58,439 bases of DNA from positions 1 through 58,439 of the forward strand of contig JAQUAG010000010.1 in assembly GCA_028687375.1 (NCBI GenBank), written 5' to 3'. A program made the position numbers and the translations under genes. Below the pieces are notes generated by a model. The model was not told the DNA's origin. It did no database searches and worked only from the letters and a program-made list of their open reading frames with translations. This DNA comes from Arcobacteraceae bacterium (GTDB lineage: Bacteria > Campylobacterota > Campylobacteria > Campylobacterales > Arcobacteraceae). This document shows positions 1-7,886 of the stretch, one piece after another (position 1 is the stretch's first letter; each line of letters starts with the position of its first letter).

Positions 1-841
1 CTGGTAAAAGGTCTGGATCTGGAAAATATCTATAATCAGCTGCATCCTCTTTCCCTCTCATACTTCTAGTTTCTCCAGTTGCTACATCAAAAAGTCTTGT
101 CTCTTGAACAACCTCTTTTTCATACACACCATCTTCCCAAGCTTCAATTTGTCGATTTACTTCATATTTGATAGCTCGCTCAATAAATCTAAAAGAGTTC
201 ATATTTTTGATTTCACATCTTGTGTAAAGTTTTGTATCACCTTTTGGACGAATAGAAACATTGACATCACATCTAAAACTTCCCTCTTGCATATTTGCAT
301 CACTGATATCGATATATCGCACGATTGAGTGAAGTTTTTTTAGATACAAAACTGCCTCTTCAGCACTTCTCATATCTGGTTCACTTACAATTTCTAAAAG
401 TGGCGTTCCAGCACGATTTAAATCAACTTTTGAGTAATCTTTTTCGTGTGTATTTTTCCCAGCATCATTTTCCAAGTGAGCTCTCGTAACCCCAATAGTT
501 TTACTACTTCCATCTGGAAAATCTATTACTATTTCACCCATACCAACGATTGGTACTTCAAATTGAGAAATTTGATATCCTGTAGGTAAATCTGGGTAAA
601 AATAGTTTTTTCTATTAAAAATTGATTTTTGATTTATTTCAGCGTTGATTGCTGTTCCTAGAGCGATTGCTTTATGAACTGCTTCTTTATTTAAAACAGG
701 AAGTGCTCCTGGAAGACCCAAACAAATTGGACAAACATTTGTATTTGGTGTAGCTCCAAAACTTGTAGCACATCCACACCATAATTTCGTTTTTGTATTT
801 AATTGAGCGTGAACTTCAAGCCCTATAATTGTTTCAAACAT
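1..841 (-). CDS. gatB: GatB, Asp/Glu-tRNA amidotransferase subunit B (partial, C-terminus outside window)
   Basis: This is the catalytic-complex subunit that binds misacylated Glu-tRNA(Gln)/Asp-tRNA(Asn) for transamidation in the cytoplasm. The minus-strand reading frame opens at 841 with [19 protein letters not shown] and contains the zinc-site segment [19 protein letters not shown]. It continues through the family blocks [10 protein letters not shown] and [20 protein letters not shown] and runs off the left edge still open. About 280 of the usual 470-480 residues are present. The start is supported by an AAGG ribosome-binding site about 9 bases upstream and by a TATAAT box at 874-879. Confidence 0.97.
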   Translation of the reverse strand, partial: MFETIIGLEVHAQLNTKTKLWCGCATSFGATPNTNVCPICLGLPGALPVLNKEAVHKAIALGTAINAEINQKSIFNRKNYFYPDLPTGYQISQFEVPIVGMGEIVIDFPDGSSKTIGVTRAHLENDAGKNTHEKDYSKVDLNRAGTPLLEIVSEPDMRSAEEAVLYLKKLHSIVRYIDISDANMQEGSFRCDVNVSIRPKGDTKLYTRCEIKNMNSFRFIERAIKYEVNRQIEAWEDGVYEKEVVQETRLFDVATGETRSMRGKEDAADYRYFPDPDLLP

Positions 842-873
842 ATTTTTATACCTTGTTTTCATAATTTGTAGGG

Positions 874-879
874 ATTATA
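874..879 (-). promoter_or_regulatory. -10 box of the gatB promoter
   Basis: Read on the minus strand this is a perfect TATAAT preceded by GC, which fits the extended -10 style of Campylobacterota housekeeping promoters, where a -35 box is often not visible. It would give a leader of about 26 bases before the gatB start. Confidence 0.6.
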
Positions 880-937
880 GCTAAAGGTTACTAAGATTTT
901 TATTACCAGATTTGTATATTAAAATGAACTTTAAAAC

Positions 938-968
938 TAACAGTTAATTAACAGACGATTGATATTAT
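938..968 (+). promoter_or_regulatory. Response-regulator-type direct repeat plus -10 box in front of the cytochrome operon
   Basis: TAACAG is repeated at 938-943 and 949-954 with a 5-base spacer (TTAAT), so the half-sites are 11 bp apart, one DNA turn, as for OmpR/PhoB-type regulators. Eight bases further lies TATTAT (963-968), a likely -10 box, so the repeat occupies the -35 position expected for a class II activator. The same arrangement with the same 8-base gap is found at 5737-5767 upstream of the cognate-looking kinase gene. Binding by the regulator encoded at 5056-5739 is inferred. Confidence 0.6.
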
Positions 969-1012
969 GCCCACCTTGCAAATTGCAAAATTTTATGTTT
1001 GGAGGTTAGGAT

Positions 1013-2407
1013 ATGTTTGATTATCCGATTTTTGAGATGCCTTTTATTGGGCAACGGATGCTCATGGCAATCAATGCGATTATCCACGTCTATGTATCAC
1101 ATGGTGGTGCTGTAGGTGGTTCTGTTGTATTGGCTGCTTTGGCTTGGTGGGCAAATAAGAAAAATGACATGGATGCATACAACTTGATATTTAAAGTTGT
1201 TATGGTGTTTTTTATTATTTCAACTTCTGTAGGTGCGTTGACTGGAATTGGTATGTGGATTCATGCAAACATTTTAAGTCCAAATGCTATTGGTGGACTT
1301 ATTAGAGTTTTCTTTTGGAAATGGTTTATTGAATGGATTGTATTCAACTTTGAGGTTATTTTACTTCTCTTACTTTTTATGACTTGGAAGAAAAATCAAA
1401 CCACAAAAGAGGGACGAAATAAAACAGTTAGAATTGGTGTTTATTATGCTATATCATCATGGCTTACAATGGTTATTATCACCGCAATTTTAGCATTTAT
1501 GTTAACTCCAAATTTTGATGGGCAACCTTGGGTTGATCCTACTGTATATCCTGGAAATGTCAATTACAATAATGCTTTATTCAATCCAACTTGGTGGCCT
1601 TCATTAGCATTTAGAACATTTACTTCAATCGCATTTGCTGCTTCTTTAGCAATTATGTGGACTTGGATTATTGCTACGTTTTCAAAAGATGAAAAAGATA
1701 AATTAGCAAAAGAGAGAATTATCAAATTTTTAGCTGGAATTATGATGATTACTGTACCTATATCTGCTTTATTTGGATATTGGTATCTAACTGAAATTCC
1801 ACAAGCTGCACTTTCAATGATACCAACTGCTGTTATGACAAGAGCATTTGAAGATAGATTTGACCTTATGTATCTTATGGCGATTGGTGTTGGTGGAGCT
1901 ATTGTTCTTACTACAATCATTGCATATTTTTCACCAAAAAGAATGCCATACCTTGCGGCTAGTTTGATGGTTGCTGGATTTTTAATTTTTTGGGGATATG
2001 AAGAGAGGGTTAGAGAATTTATTAGAAAACCATTTTTGATTTATAACTATATGTATTCTAATGGTATTAGAACAACTGATGTTCCATATTTGAACAAAAT
2101 TGGTATTTTAGAAAAAGCTGTTTTCTTAGATGAAAATAAAAAAGTACTCAAAGAGGACAAATCAAATCTTATAGATGTTGGAAAATCTGTTTTTCAAATC
2201 GAATGTAGAATTTGTCATACAGAAAATGGTATCAATGGACTTAAAGGTCTAACTGCTGGTTGGTCACATGATGCAATTAGAAATAGACTTAACAATCTTC
2301 CAGGTGGTGGAACTCCTTATATGCCTCCATTTGTTGGAACAGATGCAGAGAAAGATGCACTTAGTGCATATATTCACTCATTAAATGAAAAAGGAGTTAT
2401 AAAATGA
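1013..2407 (+). CDS. CydA-like membrane protein with C-terminal cytochrome c domain
   Basis: A 464-residue polytopic membrane protein whose N-terminal part follows the cytochrome bd subunit I (CydA) pattern. Helix 1 carries His25 and His30. A helix of type GALTGIGMW follows, then the acidic helix FIEWIVFNFEVILLLLLF, which resembles the CydA haem-site helix with its two glutamates. In the later helix NPTWWPSLAFRTFTSIAF the position expected for the CydA b558 histidine appears to be arginine, so the b-haem site may differ. The C-terminus is a single c-type haem domain with CRICH at 398-402 and a methionine-rich loop (PYMPPF). It is the first gene of a tightly coupled unit and overlaps the next gene by ATGA; GGAGG precedes the start. 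It is likely an inner-membrane oxidoreductase with the haem c domain outside, taking or giving electrons through haem c rather than quinol. The substrate is unknown. Confidence 0.75.
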   Translation: MFDYPIFEMPFIGQRMLMAINAIIHVYVSHGGAVGGSVVLAALAWWANKKNDMDAYNLIFKVVMVFFIISTSVGALTGIGMWIHANILSPNAIGGLIRVFFWKWFIEWIVFNFEVILLLLLFMTWKKNQTTKEGRNKTVRIGVYYAISSWLTMVIITAILAFMLTPNFDGQPWVDPTVYPGNVNYNNALFNPTWWPSLAFRTFTSIAFAASLAIMWTWIIATFSKDEKDKLAKERIIKFLAGIMMITVPISALFGYWYLTEIPQAALSMIPTAVMTRAFEDRFDLMYLMAIGVGGAIVLTTIIAYFSPKRMPYLAASLMVAGFLIFWGYEERVREFIRKPFLIYNYMYSNGIRTTDVPYLNKIGILEKAVFLDENKKVLKEDKSNLIDVGKSVFQIECRICHTENGINGLKGLTAGWSHDAIRNRLNNLPGGGTPYMPPFVGTDAEKDALSAYIHSLNEKGVIK

Positions 2408-3729
2408 TTTGGAAACTACCATTTGATATACCGTTAGTTACCCCTACACTAGGTCTTCCACTTGAATTCTTTAGTGTCCTTGGGATTATTGTTTTTGTTG
2501 TGCATATCAGTTTTATCTATATGCTTATTGGTGCTTCAACTGCTTCAGTTGTTTACAATATTATGGGTGTATTTAAAAAAGATTCAAATTATGATAAGTT
2601 TGCTTATCGTATGACAAATTACACAACTGTATCTGAAAATATGGGAGCTTTATGGGGTGTTGCACCACTTTTAGTTATCTCTGTACTTTTTACAGGATTT
2701 TTTTATACAGCAATTTTAAAAGTTAGTCCACATATTTTACATATTATTTATGGAAATATTATTGCGTTCTTACTTTCATATGCTTACAAATTTAGCTGGC
2801 ATGCACTTGAAAACCATAAAGGTTTTCATATAGCTATCGGAATATCTGCTGTTTTAGCATTTTTCACATTGCCATTTGTTTTTATGTCAATGTCAAATCT
2901 TTATATGCAACCAGAACTTTTTGCAACTGTAAATAGCATTTGGGATATTATGTTTACTCCAGTTACTGGATTTAGACTTTTAAATTTCTTCCTTACTGCA
3001 TTTATGGCAACTGGTGTTGTGATGATATTTATTGGGGCTAGATGGGTAAAAGCTGGAGATGTTGAGATTGGAAAAATTGCTATTAGCCAAGGGAAAAAAT
3101 GGTTTTTATGGGCAACACCTTTAAATATTGTTGTTTTACCATTATTACCATTTGTTTTTACTACTAGAATTAGTGAAGCATTAATGCATACACCATTTAT
3201 CTTTTTACCATTTGTTGCTTCACTTTTACTTATTATTGCATTTTTATATGTATTAAATAAATTCAACGAAGAGGTAGTTACTCCACAAACAGCTCTTAGA
3301 GCAATCGCACTTGTATTGTTATCAGTTTTCTTAATGGCAACAACAAGAGAAGGGGTGAGAGTTGTATCATTTGCTGAACCACTTGCACTTCAAGCAGAAG
3401 CTACTACAGAATTTATGACAGCATCACTTGCCGAATACAAAAAATACAAAGAGGAGATGGCAAATAAACCTGCTGTAGACTTAAATGATCCGCTTCAATT
3501 AGCTGAGGCTAAAGGTTGTTTATCTTGCCATAGTGTTGATATGAAACTTGTAGGACCTGCATATAAAGAGATTGCAAACAAAGAAGCTGATAAAGCAGTA
3601 TTGATTCATACTATGCAAAATGGTAGTGTCAATAAATACGATGTTATCCCTATGCCTGCACAAGATGTATCAAATGAAGAGGCTGAGATTCTTGCGAACT
3701 GGATACTTAGTTTAAAAGAGGTTAAATGA
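2404..3729 (+). CDS. Second CydA-like membrane protein with C-terminal cytochrome c domain
   Basis: A 441-residue membrane protein with about eight or nine hydrophobic helices and a C-terminal class I cytochrome c domain: CLSCH at 372-376, then VGPAYKEIA and a likely axial Met417 in the VIPMPAQ loop. The first helix contains the motif VVHISFIYML, and a His-rich segment (SWHALENHKGFH) follows helix 4. It appears to be a diverged partner of the preceding protein. The pair may form a heterodimer in the way CydA pairs with CydB or CydA', which is an inference. The start overlaps the previous stop (ATGA) and its stop overlaps the next start, so translation is coupled. It is not a standard CydB. 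Homology to CydA is weaker here than for the first protein. Confidence 0.65.
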   Translation: MIWKLPFDIPLVTPTLGLPLEFFSVLGIIVFVVHISFIYMLIGASTASVVYNIMGVFKKDSNYDKFAYRMTNYTTVSENMGALWGVAPLLVISVLFTGFFYTAILKVSPHILHIIYGNIIAFLLSYAYKFSWHALENHKGFHIAIGISAVLAFFTLPFVFMSMSNLYMQPELFATVNSIWDIMFTPVTGFRLLNFFLTAFMATGVVMIFIGARWVKAGDVEIGKIAISQGKKWFLWATPLNIVVLPLLPFVFTTRISEALMHTPFIFLPFVASLLLIIAFLYVLNKFNEEVVTPQTALRAIALVLLSVFLMATTREGVRVVSFAEPLALQAEATTEFMTASLAEYKKYKEEMANKPAVDLNDPLQLAEAKGCLSCHSVDMKLVGPAYKEIANKEADKAVLIHTMQNGSVNKYDVIPMPAQDVSNEEAEILANWILSLKEVK

Positions 3730-4208
3730 TAAAACTACTTAAAATTTTCTTTTTAGGTCTAGTTTTTCAAGGTGTGGCACTTGCCGCACCTTTATCAATT
3801 AATGGACTTCAAGGAACCCAAGAAAATAAAATAAATATTGTCGCTTTTGTGACAAGTTGGTGTCCACCGTGTAAAGAAACAACTCATTTTTTGATGACAT
3901 TAGCAAAGCAAAACAAAGAGGTTGCTATTAGTTTGCTTTTTGTAGATGAAACCGTGCAAATGTCCTCAGATAATACAAATCTCACTATCAATACAATCTC
4001 ACTTCAAGAAGCTAAAAAGTATGGAGTTGAGCGAAGTGTCCCATATATTTTGATATTTGATAAAAGTGGAAAAGCCATCAAAATATATCACACTTTTAAT
4101 CCAACACTGATAACCAAATTGGTTAATAATCTTAAAAATGGTCTCTATGAAAATGGAACTTTACCACAAGAACAAAGGATAGACTTATGGCAAAAAGAGA
4201 GATTTTAG
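3726..4208 (+). CDS. Periplasmic thioredoxin-like protein (TlpA/ResA type)
   Basis: A 160-residue protein with an N-terminal signal peptide (about residues 1-20, ending ALA) and a thioredoxin fold. The active site is WCPPC with Cys46 and Cys49, and the cis-proline loop is SVPYILIF. TlpA/ResA/CcmG-type proteins keep the haem-binding cysteines of apocytochromes c reduced. A dedicated copy fits the two upstream proteins, which both need haem c attachment. It overlaps the upstream gene by four bases and the downstream gene by 22 bases. An alternative role is disulfide or metal handling together with the CcoG-like protein that follows. Confidence 0.85.
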   Translation: MIKLLKIFFLGLVFQGVALAAPLSINGLQGTQENKINIVAFVTSWCPPCKETTHFLMTLAKQNKEVAISLLFVDETVQMSSDNTNLTINTISLQEAKKYGVERSVPYILIFDKSGKAIKIYHTFNPTLITKLVNNLKNGLYENGTLPQEQRIDLWQKERF

Positions 4209-5059
4209 CACCATCGATGCTTGCTACACTTTTTGTGTATACGATTATACCTTGGGTAAATTTTGATGGGATACATTTTCTGATGTTTCATTTTGAACAA
4301 CACCGTTTTGAATTTTTATTTATGGCATTTGAAACTTCAACACATCAACTTATTTATATTGTTTTAACCCTTTTTATTGGGCTTATTTTGACACTCAATT
4401 TTACACTTTCAAGATTTTTTTGTGGGTATTATTGCCCCTCTGCACTTGCAACTATTATCCATCTAAAATTTAAAAATCCTTTTGTGTTATTTGCTGTTAT
4501 TTTTTCATTGGCTTTTTTGTTAGCTTTTTCTACAGTTGCTTATTTTTCACCTGCTTATGAGTTATTGATTCATTTTAAAGAATTTGGAATGGCGGCTATT
4601 TTTGTAGGAATTATTGCTACTCTTTTTACGAGTATTTTTTTACTTTTTAGAGGATGGTATTGTTCAATATTGTGTCCATATTATTTTATAAGTGCTATTT
4701 TGCCACAAGAGGAGAAACAAACGTTTGAATTTAAAGATAAAGAGAGTTGTATTGAGTGCAATAAATGTGTCAAAATTTGCCCTGTTGATGATCTTGATAT
4801 TAAAAATGGATTCGATGAAAGATGTGTTCAATGTGGACTTTGTGAAATAGCCTGTGAAGATGTTATGATGAAACATTCCAATAAACACTCATTAATTAGT
4901 AAAAGAGAGAAAGATAAATCACCTCTAAATAATTTTTCTAAAAATGGCTTAGTTATTGGTATTATCGTTTTTGTAATAATGATTGGAATCGTTTATTTTT
5001 TATTAGATAATTCATTATTGGATTATTGTTATTTTGAAAATAAGGTTTTATATCGATGA
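4187..5059 (+). CDS. Short CcoG/FixG/NapH-like membrane polyferredoxin
   Basis: A 290-residue membrane protein with about five hydrophobic helices. The membrane motifs are CGYYCP (Cys79, Cys83) and CSILCP (Cys159, Cys163). Two [4Fe-4S] ferredoxin motifs follow (Cys188/191/194/198 and Cys213/216/219/223), then a final helix near 250-275. The loop pattern resembles CcoG/RdxA, the copper(II) reductase for cbb3 oxidase, but CcoG is about 450-480 residues with a C-terminal Ig-like domain that is absent here. NapH is an alternative relative. In this operon it could move electrons between cytoplasmic iron-sulfur carriers and the membrane cytochromes, or assist metal insertion. The start lies inside the upstream gene and the stop overlaps the regulator start (ATGA). 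Confidence 0.75.
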   Translation: MAKREILAPSMLATLFVYTIIPWVNFDGIHFLMFHFEQHRFEFLFMAFETSTHQLIYIVLTLFIGLILTLNFTLSRFFCGYYCPSALATIIHLKFKNPFVLFAVIFSLAFLLAFSTVAYFSPAYELLIHFKEFGMAAIFVGIIATLFTSIFLLFRGWYCSILCPYYFISAILPQEEKQTFEFKDKESCIECNKCVKICPVDDLDIKNGFDERCVQCGLCEIACEDVMMKHSNKHSLISKREKDKSPLNNFSKNGLVIGIIVFVIMIGIVYFLLDNSLLDYCYFENKVLYR

Positions 5060-5739
5060 TAAAAATACTTTTTCTAGAAGATGATATTTTATACGCAGAA
5101 TCAATTTGTGAATATTTAGATGATTTTGGTCATGAAGTTGAAATTGTCACAAATGGGATACAATTTTTAGAAAAAACTTATCATTATGTTTATGATTTGT
5201 ATATTTTAGATTTAAATGTTCCAGTGATGGATGGTTTTGAAGTGATGAAAAATTTAAAATCATATAATAACACTATACCAACGATGGTTTTAACTTCTGT
5301 TCCAAATAGTTCTTTACAATCTTTTCAAGGAGGTTGCGATAGTTTTATCAATAAAAATAGTGATATTGAGGAGATTGTCTTACGATTAGAGTCATTAATA
5401 CGCAGACAATACAACATCCATATAAACACTCTTGCTCTAGGAAAAGGATATGCCTATAATATTATTAAAAAAGAGTTGTTATTTCAAAATAATCAAATTG
5501 AAGTACCACCAATTACTAAACGACTATTTGAATGTTTACTACAATTTAGAACAAACTATGTATCTTCAGAGTATATAGAAAAATATGTTTACCCTCCATC
5601 CTCTCGATCAAAAAACAATGTCATTAGATACCATATTTATGAGATTAGAAAAATTTTAGGTGATAAATTTATACAATCTAAAAAGAATCTAGGCTATAAA
5701 TTAGATTTAAAAGAAATACTAAATTATGTAGAAAACTAA
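5056..5739 (+). CDS. OmpR-family response regulator
   Basis: The protein has 227 residues. The receiver domain (1-120) has the acidic pair Asp9/Asp10, the phosphoacceptor Asp52 in YILDLNVPVMDG, and Thr/Lys switch residues in MVLTSVP and INKN. The C-terminal winged-helix DNA-binding domain (about 130-225) ends with the recognition region NNVIRYHIYEIRKILGDKF and the wing GYKLD. It is translationally coupled to the CcoG-like gene and followed by a histidine kinase gene. The 11-bp-phased repeats at 938-954 and 5737-5753 are its probable binding sites, so it would control the cytochrome operon and the kinase gene. Confidence 0.92.
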   Translation: MIKILFLEDDILYAESICEYLDDFGHEVEIVTNGIQFLEKTYHYVYDLYILDLNVPVMDGFEVMKNLKSYNNTIPTMVLTSVPNSSLQSFQGGCDSFINKNSDIEEIVLRLESLIRRQYNIHINTLALGKGYAYNIIKKELLFQNNQIEVPPITKRLFECLLQFRTNYVSSEYIEKYVYPPSSRSKNNVIRYHIYEIRKILGDKFIQSKKNLGYKLDLKEILNYVEN

Positions 5740-5767
5740 CACTAAATTAACACAGATATTTTATACT
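5737..5767 (+). promoter_or_regulatory. Second copy of the direct-repeat response-regulator promoter
   Basis: TAACAC occurs at 5737-5742 and 5748-5753, spaced by TAAAT, so the half-sites are again 11 bp apart. The first half-site contains the TAA stop codon of the response regulator gene. A TATACT box begins at 5762, leaving the same 8-base gap as the site at 938-968. It likely drives the kinase gene at 5929. Confidence 0.55.
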
Positions 5768-5788
5768 TTCTTACTCCTAAAATAAAAT

Positions 5789-5856
5789 AAACACAAAGTT
5801 ACGAAAATATTATAAACTTTTTACCACTTGAATACCAACTAAAGTGGTTTTTGTGT
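5789..5856 (+). terminator. Possible hairpin terminator or attenuator in the kinase leader
   Basis: ACCACTT (5823-5829) can pair with AAGTGGT (5842-5848) across a 12-base loop and is followed by TTTTTG. An outer pairing of ACACAAA with TTTGTGT could extend it. It lies between the proposed promoter at 5737-5767 and the kinase start, so it may attenuate rather than end transcription. A TTACGA-N5-TTATAA repeat with 11-bp phasing also lies within it at 5799-5815. Confidence 0.35.
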
Positions 5857-5928
5857 CTATTTTACATCATGAACATCGGTATTTTATTATTAAGTAATAT
5901 GAATGTAACTTTTATGTAAACTTTCGTC

Positions 5929-7776
5929 ATGTTTTTAAAAAATTTTATACAACCAATAGATGATACTGTAGATAAAAATGCAATTTTGCAACAAGTTGTT
6001 GATAAGATGTATCAAAATAAACTACATCATATAATTATTATTGAAAATAATAAACCAATTGGAATTATCACAGAGAGAGATATTGTTCACTGTTTTGCAA
6101 ATCATGTGGACTTCAGCTTGCTAGCAATCGAATATGCTATGAAAGATATTATAAAACTCCATAGTACAAGAATGATTGAATATGCACTTAGTATGATGAT
6201 AAATAATAACATTCGTAAGATTGTTGTTGTGGACTCAAAAAATAATTATTTAGGGTGTATAGAACAAGAAGACTTAATCTATCGACTTGAAGAAGCACTT
6301 TATGATACTCACGAAAAAATATATCAATTAATCAATCAAAACAATAAAGCGGAAATAATCAATGAAAATTGTACATTAGAAGAGACTTTAGAGATGATGT
6401 CATCAAAGAGTTTAACCTCTTTACTTATCTCTGTAGATAATGAACCAATTGGAATTATTTCAGAAAGTGACGTTATACAGTTGGCTCAAAAAAATATTGC
6501 CCAAAATTCACTTGTAAAAGATTTTATGCATTCTCCTATTATTCAAATCAATGCACAAGAAAGTATTGATACAATGATACATGCGATGAAGCAAAATCAT
6601 ATTAGAAGAATAGTTGTTTATAGCTCCCAAGACAACTCTTATCATACTTTATCTTCAAAAGATTTAGCAAATAATGTAAAAGGGAATTACACAAAATTCT
6701 TAGAAGCAAAACTTTACGATACAAGAGATACTTTCAATGCCCTTTCTGAGTATGTAATAGAATTGATAGATATGAATGATGAACAGATAATATATTGGAC
6801 TAACAGTATTACAAAAGCAAATTTTGAAGTCAACATAGATGATGAGATTACAAAAATAATACCTCAAAATATTTGGAGTAATCTTTTTAAAATACTCATA
6901 AATGAGAGAATAATTTATGAAACTGTACAAATTGATGAAAGATATTATCAAATAAAAGGTCATTATGGGACGATGAGTGGTGAGAATATTATTAAATTAT
7001 TTTTAACTGATATAACAGATACTACACTACTTGTGAAGAAGCTTGAAAAAGAAAATAATTTAAAAGAAAAACTTCTTTTTGATCAAGCAAAAATGGTGCA
7101 AATGGGTGAGATGATAGCTAATATTGCTCATCAATGGAGACAACCACTTTCTGTTATCACAACTTCAGCTTCTGGAATACTCTTTAAGCAAGAGGTTGGA
7201 ATATTAGAAGCTGAAGATATCACAAAATGGATGAACCAAGCTTTAGATAGTGCAAATTATCTCTCTGAAACAATAGATATTTTTAGAAATTTTTTGAAAG
7301 AGAAAAAAGAATACAAAGAGATTATTTTACAAGAACGGATAGAAAATACTTTTAAAATTCTAGAAGCATCTTTAAAAAATAATCAAATTGATTTAATAGA
7401 TGATATTGACTATTTCAATCCTATCACACTAACAACCGTAGCTGGAGAACTTGAGCAAGTGATAATAAATATAGTAAATAATTCAAAAGATGTTCTCTTA
7501 GAACAACAACGAACTGATGGCTGGATTAAAGTTCATCTTACTACTCTTGATAACAGTGCATTACTTACTATTGAAGATAATGGTGGAGGGATAAGCGATG
7601 ATGTAATGCCCCATATCTTTGATGAATACTTTACCACAAAAAATAGTGACAACGGTACAGGGCTTGGATTGTATATGAGTTATAGAATCATTACTGAAAG
7701 TTTACAAGGGCAAATATACGCAAAAAATTCAGAAAATGGCGCTAAGTTTTTTATTGAACTTCCACTTAACGCATAA
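5929..7776 (+). CDS. Cytoplasmic histidine kinase with four CBS motifs
   Basis: A 615-residue kinase without clear membrane helices. Residues about 1-245 contain four CBS motifs, that is two Bateman modules: repeated blocks of type ENNKPIGIITERDIV, LGCIEQEDL and EPIGIISESDVI. A PAS-like spacer (about 250-365) follows. The dimerisation/phosphoacceptor box is AHQWRQPL with His401. The ATPase domain has NIVNNSKD (N box), IEDNGGGI (G1) and GTGLGLYM (G2). Bateman modules usually bind adenine nucleotides, so the kinase may read cell energy state, which would suit control of a terminal respiratory complex. It follows the OmpR-type regulator on the same strand, and they are probably a pair. The ATG at 5929 has a weak ribosome-binding site. 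Confidence 0.9.
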   Translation: MFLKNFIQPIDDTVDKNAILQQVVDKMYQNKLHHIIIIENNKPIGIITERDIVHCFANHVDFSLLAIEYAMKDIIKLHSTRMIEYALSMMINNNIRKIVVVDSKNNYLGCIEQEDLIYRLEEALYDTHEKIYQLINQNNKAEIINENCTLEETLEMMSSKSLTSLLISVDNEPIGIISESDVIQLAQKNIAQNSLVKDFMHSPIIQINAQESIDTMIHAMKQNHIRRIVVYSSQDNSYHTLSSKDLANNVKGNYTKFLEAKLYDTRDTFNALSEYVIELIDMNDEQIIYWTNSITKANFEVNIDDEITKIIPQNIWSNLFKILINERIIYETVQIDERYYQIKGHYGTMSGENIIKLFLTDITDTTLLVKKLEKENNLKEKLLFDQAKMVQMGEMIANIAHQWRQPLSVITTSASGILFKQEVGILEAEDITKWMNQALDSANYLSETIDIFRNFLKEKKEYKEIILQERIENTFKILEASLKNNQIDLIDDIDYFNPITLTTVAGELEQVIINIVNNSKDVLLEQQRTDGWIKVHLTTLDNSALLTIEDNGGGISDDVMPHIFDEYFTTKNSDNGTGLGLYMSYRIITESLQGQIYAKNSENGAKFFIELPLNA

Positions 7777-7848
7777 CCCTTTAAATAAGGCTTTTAGTTA
7801 ACCTTAAGTCCCCCATTGTGCTAAAATCGTGCTACTTATGTGCCAACT

Positions 7849-7881
7849 GTAAAGATATGTAAAAGAATTACATATCTTTAC
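7849..7881. terminator. Perfect 14-bp inverted repeat between convergent genes
   Basis: GTAAAGATATGTAA (7849-7862) and its exact complement (7868-7881) flank a 5-base loop. The palindrome lies between the ends of the CBS kinase gene (+) and the Sel1/Nfu gene (-). It is AT-rich and has no long T-run on either side, so it is a plausible bidirectional transcription end or mRNA 3' stabiliser rather than a classic intrinsic terminator. Confidence 0.6.
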
Positions 7882-7886
7882 ACATC

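Noticed and set aside
7777-7886. tRNA or small RNA gene in the gap between convergent genes
   Set aside because: No cloverleaf could be drawn; the only structure is the 14-bp inverted repeat, which fits a 3' end element.
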